In this document: one piece after another, positions 1 to 7,878 of the stretch
How the letters are laid out: each line of letters begins with the position of its first letter
Position numbering within the stretch: the stretch's first letter is position 1
Notes under the pieces: model-generated
The model's input: the letters and a program-made list of their open reading frames with translations, nothing else
What the model was told of the DNA's origin: nothing
Databases searched by the model: none
NCBI GenBank assembly: GCA_964403285.1
Contig: CAYOFG010000004.1
Coordinates: forward strand, 17,382-81,381
Direction of reading: 5' to 3'
Source: WVXT01 sp964403285
Lineage (GTDB): Bacteria; UBA6262; WVXT01
Length of the DNA: 64,000 nucleotides
Program-made: the position numbers and the translations under genes

Positions 1-2
1 TC

Positions 3-1634
3 TTAAGGCAAGGTCTGGAAAGGGAATTAAGAGAAATAAGGGATAAGCTGGAAGAGGAGAAGAGAGTCTCTTCTCAGAAGATGGAAGAGAAAGAGAGGGA
101 GCTTAAGGCTAAACAGGAAGAACTTACCTCCAGACTCCAGGATTTGGAAAGGGAACTGGAAAAAGAGAAACAGATTGTAGAGAAGAGTTTAGAGAATAAC
201 AAGGATGTAAGAGCAAAAACTGAAGAGGAATTGAAAATAGAAGAAGAGAAAATGGAAGAGTTAGAGAAGAGACTCTTGGAGGAAAAGAAAATGCGAGAGA
301 AAGAATTTATAAGTCGAGAAGATGAGGACAAAATATTAAAAATGGGATTTCAACATAAAGAGCAGGAATTTGAAGAAGAAAGTAGAAAGTTGAAAGAGAG
401 AATAGAGAGATTAAGGGAATATCTTGAAGATAGATTAAACGAACTGAATCGTAAATTAGAGGGGCAAAAATACATACCGTCTAGAGAAACTTCTCCCGGG
501 GGGGACCTATTGAGGGATGAATTTCAGAGGAGAGAGAAAGAACTGACAGCATTGGAAAGAGAACTGGCAAGGCAAAGGGACTTGGTGGGCTCATTTGGGG
601 AGCTGTTAGCTCAGAAAGAGATGGAACTCAAATATGAGCGGGAAAAGAGGGGGAAGGAAATAGACCAGATAAGAGAAGAGATGGGGAAAATAGTTAGAAA
701 CTTGGAGATGGGACTACGGGAAGAAATGGAAAAGCTTGAGGGACGAATCCCTGAAGTGGAGAAGAAGGAGCTAGAGGAAGTTATAAAAGCCAAGGAAGAA
801 GAGATAGAAAGGAGAGAAGCGAAACTCAAGGAACTCTATGAGGAGAGGGAGAGGGAAATTCAAACAATAAAGGAAAAGATGGACAGAGAATTACAAAATC
901 AGAAGTTTGAGTGGGAAGAAAGACTGAAGATAAAAGAAGAAGAGAATAGAGAGATAAAACAAAAAATTAGAGAGATGCAAGAAGAGCTTCAAACCGAGGT
1001 AGAAGAGAAGAGGAAACAGGCAGAGGAAGCAAATGTAGAACTGGAAGAGAAAATAAAAGAGATGGAAAAGAAGTTAGCTACAGGGGCAAGGATAGACGAA
1101 GAGAAATTCAGAGAAAAAGAAGAAGAGATAGAAGAATTAAGGATGGAAGCAACTCAAAGAGAACAACAGTTGAAAGCCGCTTATAGAGAAGGCCAGGAGA
1201 AGATAGACAGGACAAGAAAAGAATTAGAAAGAAAGGAAGAAGAAATAGGCTCACTTAAAGAAAGAATGGCAGAAATGGAAATAGACTTCAATGAAGAATT
1301 ACAAAAAGAAGAAAGTAAATCTTTGGATAAGGAAGAAATGCTTAGAAATAAAGAAAAAGAAATAGAAAAGATAAAAGCTAAAATAAGAGAAAAGGAAATG
1401 GCGCTTGCAGAAGACTTGGGTGAGAAGGAGAGAAAGATAAAAAGGTTAGAGGCAGAATTAACTAAGGAAAAGGAAGCAACGCAGGTGCTCGCTGAAATTG
1501 CAGAGAAACAGGCACGACTTAGGGCTGAAGAAAAAAGAAGAGAGGAAGAACTTGAAACTCGCTTAGCTGAAGCTAAACGGGGTATTCTGAAAAAATTCTG
1601 GCAATGGCTGAATAAGCCGGTAAACGGTGAATAA
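3..1634 (+). CDS. Long coiled-coil protein, 5' end outside window
   Basis: The reading frame is open to the left edge, so the first Met at position 81 is internal and the gene is 5'-partial. At least 543 residues are visible, almost all charged heptad-like Glu/Lys/Arg/Leu sequence predicted to form continuous coiled coil. There is one short break near Ser-Pro-Gly-Gly at about position 495. The C-terminus ends in a small aromatic patch (FWQWLNKP). No enzymatic domain or membrane span is visible. It lies upstream of flbD-motA-motB, separated by a repeat, so a structural or cell-envelope role is possible but unproven. I do not recognise a family. Confidence 0.75.
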   Translation, partial: LRQGLERELREIRDKLEEEKRVSSQKMEEKERELKAKQEELTSRLQDLERELEKEKQIVEKSLENNKDVRAKTEEELKIEEEKMEELEKRLLEEKKMREKEFISREDEDKILKMGFQHKEQEFEEESRKLKERIERLREYLEDRLNELNRKLEGQKYIPSRETSPGGDLLRDEFQRREKELTALERELARQRDLVGSFGELLAQKEMELKYEREKRGKEIDQIREEMGKIVRNLEMGLREEMEKLEGRIPEVEKKELEEVIKAKEEEIERREAKLKELYEEREREIQTIKEKMDRELQNQKFEWEERLKIKEEENREIKQKIREMQEELQTEVEEKRKQAEEANVELEEKIKEMEKKLATGARIDEEKFREKEEEIEELRMEATQREQQLKAAYREGQEKIDRTRKELERKEEEIGSLKERMAEMEIDFNEELQKEESKSLDKEEMLRNKEKEIEKIKAKIREKEMALAEDLGEKERKIKRLEAELTKEKEATQVLAEIAEKQARLRAEEKRREEELETRLAEAKRGILKKFWQWLNKPVNGE

Positions 1635-1668
1635 ATGGCAATTTTGTAGATACTATCTCAAGTGTGTT

Positions 1669-1750
1669 GTCATTGCGAACGGAGTGAAGCAATCTCGTAA
1701 TTCGGTACGTACGAGATTGCCACGCTCCTTTCAGTCGCTCGCAATGACAT
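1669..1750. repeat. Palindromic repeat, TGTCATTGCGA family
   Basis: The outer arms TGTCATTGCGA and TCGCAATGACA pair. Inside are second arms around AGCAATCTCGTA and TACGAGATTGC. The same family recurs at 22728-22804 and 50918-50998. It fills the gap between the coiled-coil gene and flbD and is non-coding. Confidence 0.85.
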
Positions 1751-1786
1751 TTATGATGTGATTCCAAATTGTGAGGATTTTCTAAA

Positions 1787-1999
1787 ATGATTAAAGTGAG
1801 AAAGATAAACGGAGAAGAAATGGTTATAAACGCCGAGCTGATTGAAACAGTGGAGGCCAGGCCGGATACGACTATCTCTATGGCTACAGGAAATAAGATA
1901 ATAGTGAAAGATACGGTTTCAGAAGTTATTGAAAAGGTTTTGGAATACCGGCGCTTGGTAAATCAAAAAGTACCAAGAAAAGAAATAAAAGATAAATAA
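1787..1999 (+). CDS. flbD: FlbD family flagellar protein
   Basis: This 70-residue protein matches the FlbD family: start MIKVRKINGEEMVIN, then a beta-rich core with the family pattern IETVEARPDTTISMATGNK, and a helical end. FlbD proteins are small and sit next to motA/motB in many flagellated bacteria; their role is poorly defined. It is 28 bases upstream of motA, consistent with one operon. The basic C-terminal tail (PRKEIKDK) is slightly longer than usual. Confidence 0.85.
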   Translation: MIKVRKINGEEMVINAELIETVEARPDTTISMATGNKIIVKDTVSEVIEKVLEYRRLVNQKVPRKEIKDK

Positions 2000-2027
2000 A
2001 GAGGGACAAATTACAATAGGAGGAGAG

Positions 2028-2819
2028 ATGGATATTACCACTATTTTGGGAGTGGTAGGGGGAATTGGTTTAATTGTTATTGCCATCGTTATGAGAATGG
2101 GAGGGATGGGCCTTATAGGTTTCTTTGATGTCTCCTCAATGTTTATTACTTTTGGGGGTGCATTTGCTGCCACACTGGTAAATTATCCCATGAAGCAGGT
2201 CTTGGGAGTTTTCAAAATTGCCAAGAAGGTCTTAACAGAGAAGGAGGAAGATCCCGCTGAGTTAATTAACCAGTTCATAAATTTCACCAAGATAGCTCAC
2301 AAGCAAGGGATATTGGAACTGGAAAAAGAATTAGATAAGATCAATAATGATTTTCTAAAGAGGGGTGTGCAATTAGTTGTTGACGGCGCCGACCAGGAGA
2401 GAATCCGCAGTGAGCTGGAAACGGAGATAACATTTATTCGCGAGAGGCACTTCATAGGACAGGAGATTTTTGTAACTCTGGGCACTTACTGTCCTGCCTT
2501 TGGAATGATTGGAACAATTATAGGACTAATTATGATGCTTGCTCGTCTTGAAGACCAGAGCCAGATTGCTGCTGGTATGGCAGTAGCCCTCTTGACCACC
2601 TTTTACGGCGCTGTGGCAGGCTATCTTTTCTTTTTGCCCATTGCAGGGAAATTGAAACGTCGTAGTGAAGATGAGATATTTATTAAAGAAGTTATTATTA
2701 GAGGAGTTCTCTCCTTGCAGGCAGGAGAGATTCCCAGCGTTATGGAAGCTAAATTGAAAGCCTATCTGGCTCCACAATTGAGGAAAAGAACAGTCGAAGG
2801 GAAAAGATCACACCCATAG
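2028..2819 (+). CDS. motA: Flagellar stator protein MotA
   Basis: 263 residues, the normal size. MotA forms the ring around MotB in the inner-membrane stator that turns ion flow into flagellar torque. The first two hydrophobic spans lie at about 5-22 and 32-50, the cytoplasmic loop carries charged residues, and spans 3-4 lie at about 150-215. The conserved proline segment PAFGMIGTIIGL is present. An AGGAGAG ribosome site precedes the ATG. It is followed by motB 38 bases downstream. No other flagellar genes are in the window. Confidence 0.93.
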   Translation: MDITTILGVVGGIGLIVIAIVMRMGGMGLIGFFDVSSMFITFGGAFAATLVNYPMKQVLGVFKIAKKVLTEKEEDPAELINQFINFTKIAHKQGILELEKELDKINNDFLKRGVQLVVDGADQERIRSELETEITFIRERHFIGQEIFVTLGTYCPAFGMIGTIIGLIMMLARLEDQSQIAAGMAVALLTTFYGAVAGYLFFLPIAGKLKRRSEDEIFIKEVIIRGVLSLQAGEIPSVMEAKLKAYLAPQLRKRTVEGKRSHP

Positions 2820-2857
2820 AAAAAAAGCTATCTGACTTATTCTTAAGGAGAGAAATA

Positions 2858-3511
2858 ATGGCTTTTCTGCCAGGTGTTCCCAGGCAAGTGAATAAAGAAA
2901 TACAGATAGGAAAGCCGACACCTGCATGGATGTTGACTTATGCGGATATGATAACCCAGCTTTTGATATTTTTCGTTATGATGTTCGCTTTAGCCAGCGC
3001 TATGAACGAAATGCAGCTGATAGAGTTAAAGAAGAAGCTGGAAGCGTACGTAACGGGACAACAGTTGGGAAACTATATCGGTTTAACAATTAATGAGAAA
3101 GGATTAGTTGTTTCTCTACGTGAAAAATTGATGTTCGATAGTGGAAGAGCCGAAATTCACCAAGAAGCGAAAGACATCCTAAAAGACATTACTATAGAGA
3201 TTGGCGATGTGCCAAATAATACCCGGATTGAAGGGCACACCGATAACGTTCCCATTGGCCCGGAACTGAAGAGCACATTTCCTACTAATTGGGAACTGTC
3301 CACAGCCAGGGCTACAAATGTGACTCGCTATCTACTGGAGACACTAAATTTTCCTCCCCAACGCATATCCTCTGCAGGATACGGAGAATATCATCCGGTT
3401 GTGGATAATGATACTGAAGAACACAAGGCAATGAATCGAAGAGTAGATATTGTGGTGCAGAGGATTGGCACCAGGCTTAAGCCTAGAGAAGGCGTTAAGA
3501 AAATTTTTTAG
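2858..3511 (+). CDS. motB: Flagellar stator protein MotB
   Basis: 217 residues. The single N-terminal span begins with WMLTYADMITQLL, in which Asp30 is the ion-carrying residue of the stator. The C-terminal OmpA-like peptidoglycan-binding domain (about 90-205) contains EGHTDNVP, the NWELSTARA helix and NRRVDIVV. It is short compared with many MotB proteins because the linker is brief. It pairs with motA as the stator. A run of CTCCCCAGAA direct repeats follows the stop codon at 3522-3545. Confidence 0.93.
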   Translation: MAFLPGVPRQVNKEIQIGKPTPAWMLTYADMITQLLIFFVMMFALASAMNEMQLIELKKKLEAYVTGQQLGNYIGLTINEKGLVVSLREKLMFDSGRAEIHQEAKDILKDITIEIGDVPNNTRIEGHTDNVPIGPELKSTFPTNWELSTARATNVTRYLLETLNFPPQRISSAGYGEYHPVVDNDTEEHKAMNRRVDIVVQRIGTRLKPREGVKKIF

Positions 3512-3582
3512 AAAGCAAACCTCCCCAGAACCTCCCCAGAATCTCCCAAAGTTCTTAAGAATAACATTTTTCTAAAAAAGAG

Positions 3583-3611
3583 TTGACAAAAAAGCTTTTT
3601 TTTGCTAATTT
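3583..3611 (+). promoter_or_regulatory. Putative sigma70-type promoter
   Basis: TTGACA at 3583-3588 and TAATTT at 3606-3611 with a 17-base spacer. It drives a leader with a perfect stem and then the small ORF at 3676. The -35 is consensus and the -10 is weak. Confidence 0.55.
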
Positions 3612-3623
3612 TCTATAAAGCTT

Positions 3624-3659
3624 CGCAGACCTGGGGGAGTCGACAGGATAAGGTCTGCG
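3624..3659 (+). other. Leader stem-loop upstream of small ORF
   Basis: CGCAGACCT (3624-3632) pairs perfectly with AGGTCTGCG (3651-3659). The 18-base loop reads GGGGGAGTCGACAGGATA. There is no U-run, so this is not a terminator. It lies between a putative promoter and the ribosome site GAGGGGGT of the 58-residue ORF. It may be a structured leader or a small RNA; I do not recognise a family. Confidence 0.45.
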
Positions 3660-3675
3660 TCAGAGGGGGTAAGAG

Positions 3676-3852
3676 ATGAAAACATTGATTACTCTGGCAA
3701 TCATTGTGAGCTTGGGTAGCTTGGTTTTGGGAGTTGTTGCCAGGCTTGGTCTAGGGTCAATAGTGGTAGCACCCCGCACCTTCCTATTCTTTGCAGGCTA
3801 TTGCCTGGGTTTGGCGATAGCGCTTGAGCTTTATCCTGCAAAAAAAGAATAG
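3676..3852 (+). CDS. Small hydrophobic membrane protein, 58 aa
   Basis: ATG at 3676 with a strong purine-rich ribosome site (GAGGGGGTAAGAG) gives a 58-residue product beginning MKTLITLAIIVSLGSLVLG. Two hydrophobic stretches (about 3-22 and 34-52) are separated by a short polar turn containing AP-R, and the tail is PAKKE. It has its own putative promoter and leader stem. The function is unknown. Clear membrane segments, start signals and isolation between regulatory elements support it as a real gene rather than chance. Confidence 0.65.
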   Translation: MKTLITLAIIVSLGSLVLGVVARLGLGSIVVAPRTFLFFAGYCLGLAIALELYPAKKE

Positions 3853-3870
3853 AAAGCAATTTAACATCTT

Positions 3871-3899
3871 TTGATAGTTTGTCAATTTTTTGGTCTAAA
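3871..3899 (+). promoter_or_regulatory. Putative promoter of rplM-rpsI
   Basis: TTGATA at 3871-3876 and TCTAAA at 3894-3899 with a 17-base spacer. Transcription would start around 3906, at the base of the leader hairpin. Confidence 0.45.
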
Positions 3900-3904
3900 C
3901 AGAC

Positions 3905-3966
3905 CCCCCATCCAGAAAGTTTTTAAATAGAGGGTTTAGTTTCTTTTTGGATGGGGGCGGTTTTTT
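3905..3966 (+). terminator. Hairpin with T-run before rplM: terminator or attenuator
   Basis: CCCCCATCCA (3905-3914) pairs with TGGATGGGGG (3948-3957), followed by CGG and six T. It could end the small upstream transcript, or act as an attenuator in the L13 leader, as ribosomal protein leaders often do. The longest rplM frame would start at ATG 3951 inside the right arm, which argues for a later start. Confidence 0.6.
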
Positions 3967-3971
3967 CGGGA

Positions 3972-4427
3972 ATGGTGGATACAGTGAAGACTTTTGTACC
4001 AAAAAGGGAAAATCTTGAGAAGAAATGGTATTTAATTGATGCCTCTGACCTGGTCTTGGGGAGATTGGCAACAAAAGTAGCAGAGTTATTGAGGGGCAAG
4101 GGCAAGCCGATTTTCTCTCCCCATATGGATACAGGTGATTATGTGATTATCATTAATGCAGGAAAGGTTTTATTAACGGGAAAAAAATTGCAACAGAAAT
4201 TTCATTTTACCCATTCCGGCTATCCGGGCGGGGCTAAGTTTACCCGATACGACAAATTGCTGGCAGAAAACCCGGAAAAGGCAATTAGGTTAGCGGTCAA
4301 AGGAATGTTACCGCCAAACAAACTCGCTGACAAATTGATTACTAAATTGAAAATATATAGAACCAGAGAACATCCCCATGGAGCGCAAAAACCTCAGATA
4401 ATAGAAATTGAAAGGAAAGCTCATTAA
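3972..4427 (+). CDS. rplM: 50S ribosomal protein L13
   Basis: Matches L13 over its full length: KTFVPK near the start, WYLIDASDLVLGRLATKVA, GDYVIIINAGK, and HPHGAQKP near the end. L13 is an early-assembly protein of the large subunit. I prefer ATG 3972 over 3951 because 3951 lies within a hairpin arm; GTG 3984 is also possible and would start just before KTFVPK. It is followed by rpsI after 32 bases, the classic L13-S9 operon. Confidence 0.93.
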   Translation: MVDTVKTFVPKRENLEKKWYLIDASDLVLGRLATKVAELLRGKGKPIFSPHMDTGDYVIIINAGKVLLTGKKLQQKFHFTHSGYPGGAKFTRYDKLLAENPEKAIRLAVKGMLPPNKLADKLITKLKIYRTREHPHGAQKPQIIEIERKAH

Positions 4428-4459
4428 ATTTTTGTTTTGTAAGTAAGTGGAGAAACTGT

Positions 4460-4858
4460 ATGGCTAAAGTGACAGAGTTTTGGGGCGTGGGCAGAAGAAA
4501 AACAGCTATTGCCAGGGTTATATTGAAATCCGGTAATGGAAAAGTCGTAATTAATAAATTGTCTCTGGATGAATACTTTTCTGGTTTACCTGGTCTAAGG
4601 GTATTCAGTATGGAACCTCTAAAAGTGACCAATTTGCTAAACAAATTCGATATTTCAGCAAATGTTTCTGGTGGAGGTAAGAACGGTCAGGCGGGAGCAA
4701 TAAGACATGGAATTTCCCGTGCCCTGGCTAAGATAGACGAGCAGACAAGACTCACTTTGAGAAAAGAGGGATTGTTGACGCGCGATCCCCGTATGGTCGA
4801 GCGGAAAAAACCGGGACAGCCAAAAGCAAGAAAAAGATTCCAATTCTCCAAGAGATAA
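4460..4858 (+). CDS. rpsI: 30S ribosomal protein S9
   Basis: 132 residues, typical length. The S9 signature GRRKTAIARV is at 11-20. GGGKNGQAGAIRHGISRAL follows in the middle, and the C-terminus is the basic tail RKRFQFSKR that reaches the ribosomal P-site. It is co-transcribed with rplM and ends before the strong terminator at 4989. Confidence 0.97.
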   Translation: MAKVTEFWGVGRRKTAIARVILKSGNGKVVINKLSLDEYFSGLPGLRVFSMEPLKVTNLLNKFDISANVSGGGKNGQAGAIRHGISRALAKIDEQTRLTLRKEGLLTRDPRMVERKKPGQPKARKRFQFSKR

Positions 4859-4884
4859 GTTGGTTTTGTAAGGATGAGCGTAAA

Positions 4885-4981
4885 CCCCGTTAGAGAGTTT
4901 GCAAGAGCTTTTAATCCCTTCCCAGACTAAACGTACTTTTTCATTTCTGCCCCATTGGACGGAGTCTCTTTTCTAACGGGG
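4885..4981. repeat. Inverted repeat, CCCCGTTAGA family
   Basis: CCCCGTTAGA (4885-4894) and TCTAACGGGG (4972-4981) form perfect 10-base arms. The same arms occur at 12628-12680 and, with one change, at 22596-22692. The 364-base gap 4859-5222 holds this repeat, the rpsI terminator, a GTAGGGG repeat and the sppA promoter, and no gene. Confidence 0.75.
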
Positions 4982-4988
4982 TAAATTT

Positions 4989-5025
4989 GCGGAAGCAAGC
5001 GATTTACTGCTTCCGCTTTTTTTTT
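4989..5025 (+). terminator. Rho-independent terminator of rplM-rpsI
   Basis: GCGGAAGCA (4989-4997) pairs with TGCTTCCGC (5008-5016), followed directly by nine T (5017-5025). This is a textbook intrinsic terminator. Confidence 0.92.
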
Positions 5026-5085
5026 GAAAGAAGCAGGAGAGTTTTTCACGCTAACCTTAGGGAAAAATCGAACTACCCGGTAATG

Positions 5086-5148
5086 GTAGGGGCTCAATTT
5101 ATTGAGCCCGTTTTACCAACCGGGATTCCGATGAATCGGAACCCCTAC
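5086..5148. repeat. Palindromic repeat, GTAGGGG...CCCCTAC family
   Basis: The outer arms GTAGGGG and CCCCTAC enclose two smaller hairpins (GGCTCAAT/ATTGAGCC and GATTCCGAT/ATCGGAA). Relatives are at 37541-37600, 47202-47270 and 61081-61136. Confidence 0.75.
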
Positions 5149-5160
5149 AGGAAATATGAT

Positions 5161-5189
5161 TTGACAAATTCGGATAATTAGAATATAAT
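5161..5189 (+). promoter_or_regulatory. Consensus sigma70 promoter of sppA
   Basis: TTGACA (5161-5166), 17-base spacer, TATAAT (5184-5189): a perfect match to the housekeeping consensus. The leader to the sppA ATG is about 27 bases and contains an AGGAGA ribosome site. Confidence 0.85.
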
Positions 5190-5222
5190 TTAAAAAAATT
5201 AAGATAACATAGGAGAAGAAAT

Positions 5223-6149
5223 ATGAAAAGGGAAAATCTAATTATAGCAACTATTCTTTTCTTATGTATTTTTTCAATTGTAATGGGTATATATCTTATT
5301 GTAGAAAGAGCCGTTGTGGGAAAAGCGCGGATTTTTACTGGGAAAAAGGGAGTAGCGGTCGTTTATCTCTATGGCCCGCTGTCTGTCTCCCAGCGTGCAT
5401 CGGGATGGGCTCGCTTTTTGCCTGGAGCCGATAGCGTAACCAGTGAGTTGAGAAAGATAGGTGAGATTGAAACCATAAAAGCGGTAGTCTTAAGAATTAA
5501 CAGTCCCGGCGGAAGCATCGGCGCGGTTCAGGAAATTTATGAGGAAGTAAATAGGCTGAAAGAGAAAGGGAAAAAAGTTGTTGTCTCTATGGGTGATGTG
5601 GGCGCCTCCGGGGCATACTATATTGCTTGTGCTGCAGACAAGATTGTAGCCAATGCGGGAACGGTTACAGGAAGTATAGGGGTACTGATGAGTCTTGGTA
5701 ATATGGAGGAGTTGTTTCGTAAGATAGGAATTAAAGTTGAGGTTATTAAAAGAGGAAAACACAAAGACATCGGTTCTCTGTCCCGGGAAATGACACCGGA
5801 AGAGAGAAAGCTCCTTCAGGGACTGATAGATGATGCCTACGACCAATTTCTCCAGGCAGTAATTGAGGGCAGGAATCTTAAGAAGGGGGAGGCAGAGAAG
5901 ATTGCTCAAGGGCAGGTGTTTACGGGACGGCAAGCAAAGAATTTGGGGCTAATAGATGAGATTGGCAATTTTCAGGATGCTGTAAGACTTGCAGGTAAAC
6001 TTGCAGGCATTCCCGGCGAGCCCAGGGTCATTGAGTTACCCAGGCCGTTTCCCAGAATTCTTGGTATTTTTTCCAGTCACTTTGGGACGAATACTATAGA
6101 AGATTTAATAAAGGAAGATTCCGTAAGATTAGAATATATCCTCCAGTAG
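5223..6149 (+). CDS. sppA: Signal peptide peptidase SppA, S49 serine protease
   Basis: 308 residues, the short single-domain SppA form. One N-terminal membrane anchor lies at about 6-28 and the protease domain faces outward. NSPGGS is at 93-98. The nucleophile is Ser129 in GASGAYY and the general base is Lys181 in KHKDIGS; the 52-residue spacing equals that between Ser147 and Lys199 of Bacillus subtilis SppA. The enzyme degrades leftover signal peptides in the membrane. Expression is from a consensus promoter, followed by a Yip1-like membrane gene. Confidence 0.93.
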   Translation: MKRENLIIATILFLCIFSIVMGIYLIVERAVVGKARIFTGKKGVAVVYLYGPLSVSQRASGWARFLPGADSVTSELRKIGEIETIKAVVLRINSPGGSIGAVQEIYEEVNRLKEKGKKVVVSMGDVGASGAYYIACAADKIVANAGTVTGSIGVLMSLGNMEELFRKIGIKVEVIKRGKHKDIGSLSREMTPEERKLLQGLIDDAYDQFLQAVIEGRNLKKGEAEKIAQGQVFTGRQAKNLGLIDEIGNFQDAVRLAGKLAGIPGEPRVIELPRPFPRILGIFSSHFGTNTIEDLIKEDSVRLEYILQ

Positions 6150-6169
6150 ACTCCCATTCCGAGAGAACT

Positions 6170-6754
6170 ATGGAAAACAACTATTTAGCACTCCTTTACG
6201 ATTTAATCGCCCGTCCAGGAAGAGGGCTTGGTCGAGCCAGAGAGGAGAGACCATGGATTTTTCTGGTAGCGGTTGTTATTCTTTCAGTAATTAGTATTGC
6301 TACCGGAACCACTCTATTCGTTTCCAGCTTCACGGGAGTAAGGATGGTCGCCTTATTTTCCAGTCTCTTTCTGGTTACGGTTCTCCTCACTCTCTTCTGG
6401 GTAGTTAATGTGGGAATTCTTCATTTCTTTGCTGAAGTGTGGGGGAAAAGGGGCAACATAATAGACCTCTTCATTACTTTAGGATTGGCAATGTTTCCTT
6501 CTATTTTTGTTAGTCCACTGTCTTTGTTAGGAGAAGGATTGGGTGGAGGGAGAATCTTCTTTCAGTCGTTTTTTACCGTTGTTCTCCTTTTGTGGTGTTT
6601 TCTCCTCACCCTGTCTGCCATTAAGGAAGTCTATTCTTCTGCCACTTTTGAAGCGCTGTTGATACTTTTGACACCAGTTGTCCTGTTTATGGTACTTTCT
6701 ATACTTCTCCCTCTGGGTTGTATTCTTTTAGCCATGCTTTCTCTTCCTTTATGA
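6170..6754 (+). CDS. Yip1-like integral membrane protein
   Basis: 194 residues with about five hydrophobic spans (roughly 29-50, 58-85, 98-120, 130-150, 160-192). The N-terminus YDLIARPGRGLGRAREERPW resembles the opening of Yip1-domain proteins, which start with a short amphipathic RP-containing helix before the first span. The function in bacteria is unknown. It lies 20 bases after sppA and is probably co-transcribed. Confidence 0.6.
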   Translation: MENNYLALLYDLIARPGRGLGRAREERPWIFLVAVVILSVISIATGTTLFVSSFTGVRMVALFSSLFLVTVLLTLFWVVNVGILHFFAEVWGKRGNIIDLFITLGLAMFPSIFVSPLSLLGEGLGGGRIFFQSFFTVVLLLWCFLLTLSAIKEVYSSATFEALLILLTPVVLFMVLSILLPLGCILLAMLSLPL

Positions 6755-6827
6755 AGAGAAAGACTTTCCAATCTTACATTTGAATTAAGCGACAAATAGG
6801 TACTTTTTAAGAATTGGAGGAAGTTCA

Positions 6828-7850
6828 ATGATAACAGTCAGCATTGTGGGAGCCAGTGGTTATGCGGGAAGGGAATTAATAAAGATTCTCCTTGATCATC
6901 CCCAGGTGAAAATTGCTCACCTGACTTCTGAGACTTATAAGGGGAAGAGAATTTCAGAGTTGCATAAAGGCCGTGTCGGCTTTATAGATAAGAGATTTGA
7001 GAAACTAGATATTGATAAAGTCGCCGAGGATTCAGACCTTATCTTTCTTGCCCTTCCTCACGGTAAATGTCAGAAACCGGTAGCAGAATTTTTGAAAAAA
7101 GGGAAGAAAGTTATAGACCTTTCAGCCGACTATAGATTGAGGAACAAATCCCTGTATAAGAAATGGTACGGGCTGGAACATTCTTATCCCCGGCTTCTGC
7201 AAAGAGCGGTTTATGGATTACCAGAAATTTATAAAGAAGATATAAAGAAATCCTATCTCGTAGCCAATCCGGGTTGCTATCCCACGGGAATAATTTTAGG
7301 GGTGGCTCCACTTCTGGCTCATGGATTAGGCGACGGAAATTCCATAATTGCCGATGCTAAATCAGGAGTATCCGGCGCAGGCAGGAGATTGGATCTAGCC
7401 TATCATTTCAGTGAGTGCCACGAAAATCTCACTGCCTATAATGTAGGGAAACACCGACACATCCCCGAAATAGAACAGGAGCTGTCGAAGATTTCTAAAA
7501 AAAAGATAACTATTTCCTTTACTCCCCATTTAGTTCCCATGGACCGTGGGATTCTATCCACAATCTATGTTAACTTAGAGGGGAAAGTTTCTCTCGATAG
7601 AGTAAGGAATGTTTACAAGAAATACTATAGAAAAGCACCGTTTGTGAAGATTCTACCAAAAGCCACTTTTCCCGAAGTAAGGAACATCGTGGAGACAAAT
7701 TTCTGTGAGATAGGTCTTATGGTTGATAAACGCACCAGGCGAATAGTTATTATTACGGCGATAGACAATTTGGTTAAAGGTGCTTCGGGACAGGCTGTAC
7801 AGAATATGAACTTAATGTCTGGATTCAGGGAGACAGAAGCACTGCTTTGA
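6828..7850 (+). CDS. argC: N-acetyl-gamma-glutamyl-phosphate reductase
   Basis: 340 residues, typical size. ArgC reduces N-acetylglutamyl phosphate to the semialdehyde with NADPH in arginine synthesis. The nucleotide-binding loop GASGYAGRELI is at 8-18. The catalytic Cys150 is in ANPGCYPTG. HRHIPEIEQEL and the HLVPMDRGI segment, both family features, are present. The ribosome site is GGAGGAAG. It is followed at once by argJ. Confidence 0.95.
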   Translation: MITVSIVGASGYAGRELIKILLDHPQVKIAHLTSETYKGKRISELHKGRVGFIDKRFEKLDIDKVAEDSDLIFLALPHGKCQKPVAEFLKKGKKVIDLSADYRLRNKSLYKKWYGLEHSYPRLLQRAVYGLPEIYKEDIKKSYLVANPGCYPTGIILGVAPLLAHGLGDGNSIIADAKSGVSGAGRRLDLAYHFSECHENLTAYNVGKHRHIPEIEQELSKISKKKITISFTPHLVPMDRGILSTIYVNLEGKVSLDRVRNVYKKYYRKAPFVKILPKATFPEVRNIVETNFCEIGLMVDKRTRRIVIITAIDNLVKGASGQAVQNMNLMSGFRETEALL

Positions 7851-7878
7851 AGATTCTAATTTAGGTCTTAATTCTGTT

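Noticed and set aside
81..1634. Met at 81 as true start of the coiled-coil gene
   Set aside because: The frame stays open and coiled-coil-like to the window edge, so the real start is upstream.
1573..1767. 64-codon minus strand ORF
   Set aside because: It covers the end of the coiled-coil gene and a palindromic repeat; no ribosome site and no family.
3624..3659. tmRNA start, because the loop reads GGGGGAGTCGACAGG
   Set aside because: No tRNA-like acceptor end, T-loop or tag reading frame is found downstream; the likeness is limited to a few bases.
4987..5181. 64-codon + strand ORF after rpsI
   Set aside because: It runs through the rpsI terminator, a palindromic repeat and the sppA promoter, and the protein has no recognisable features.
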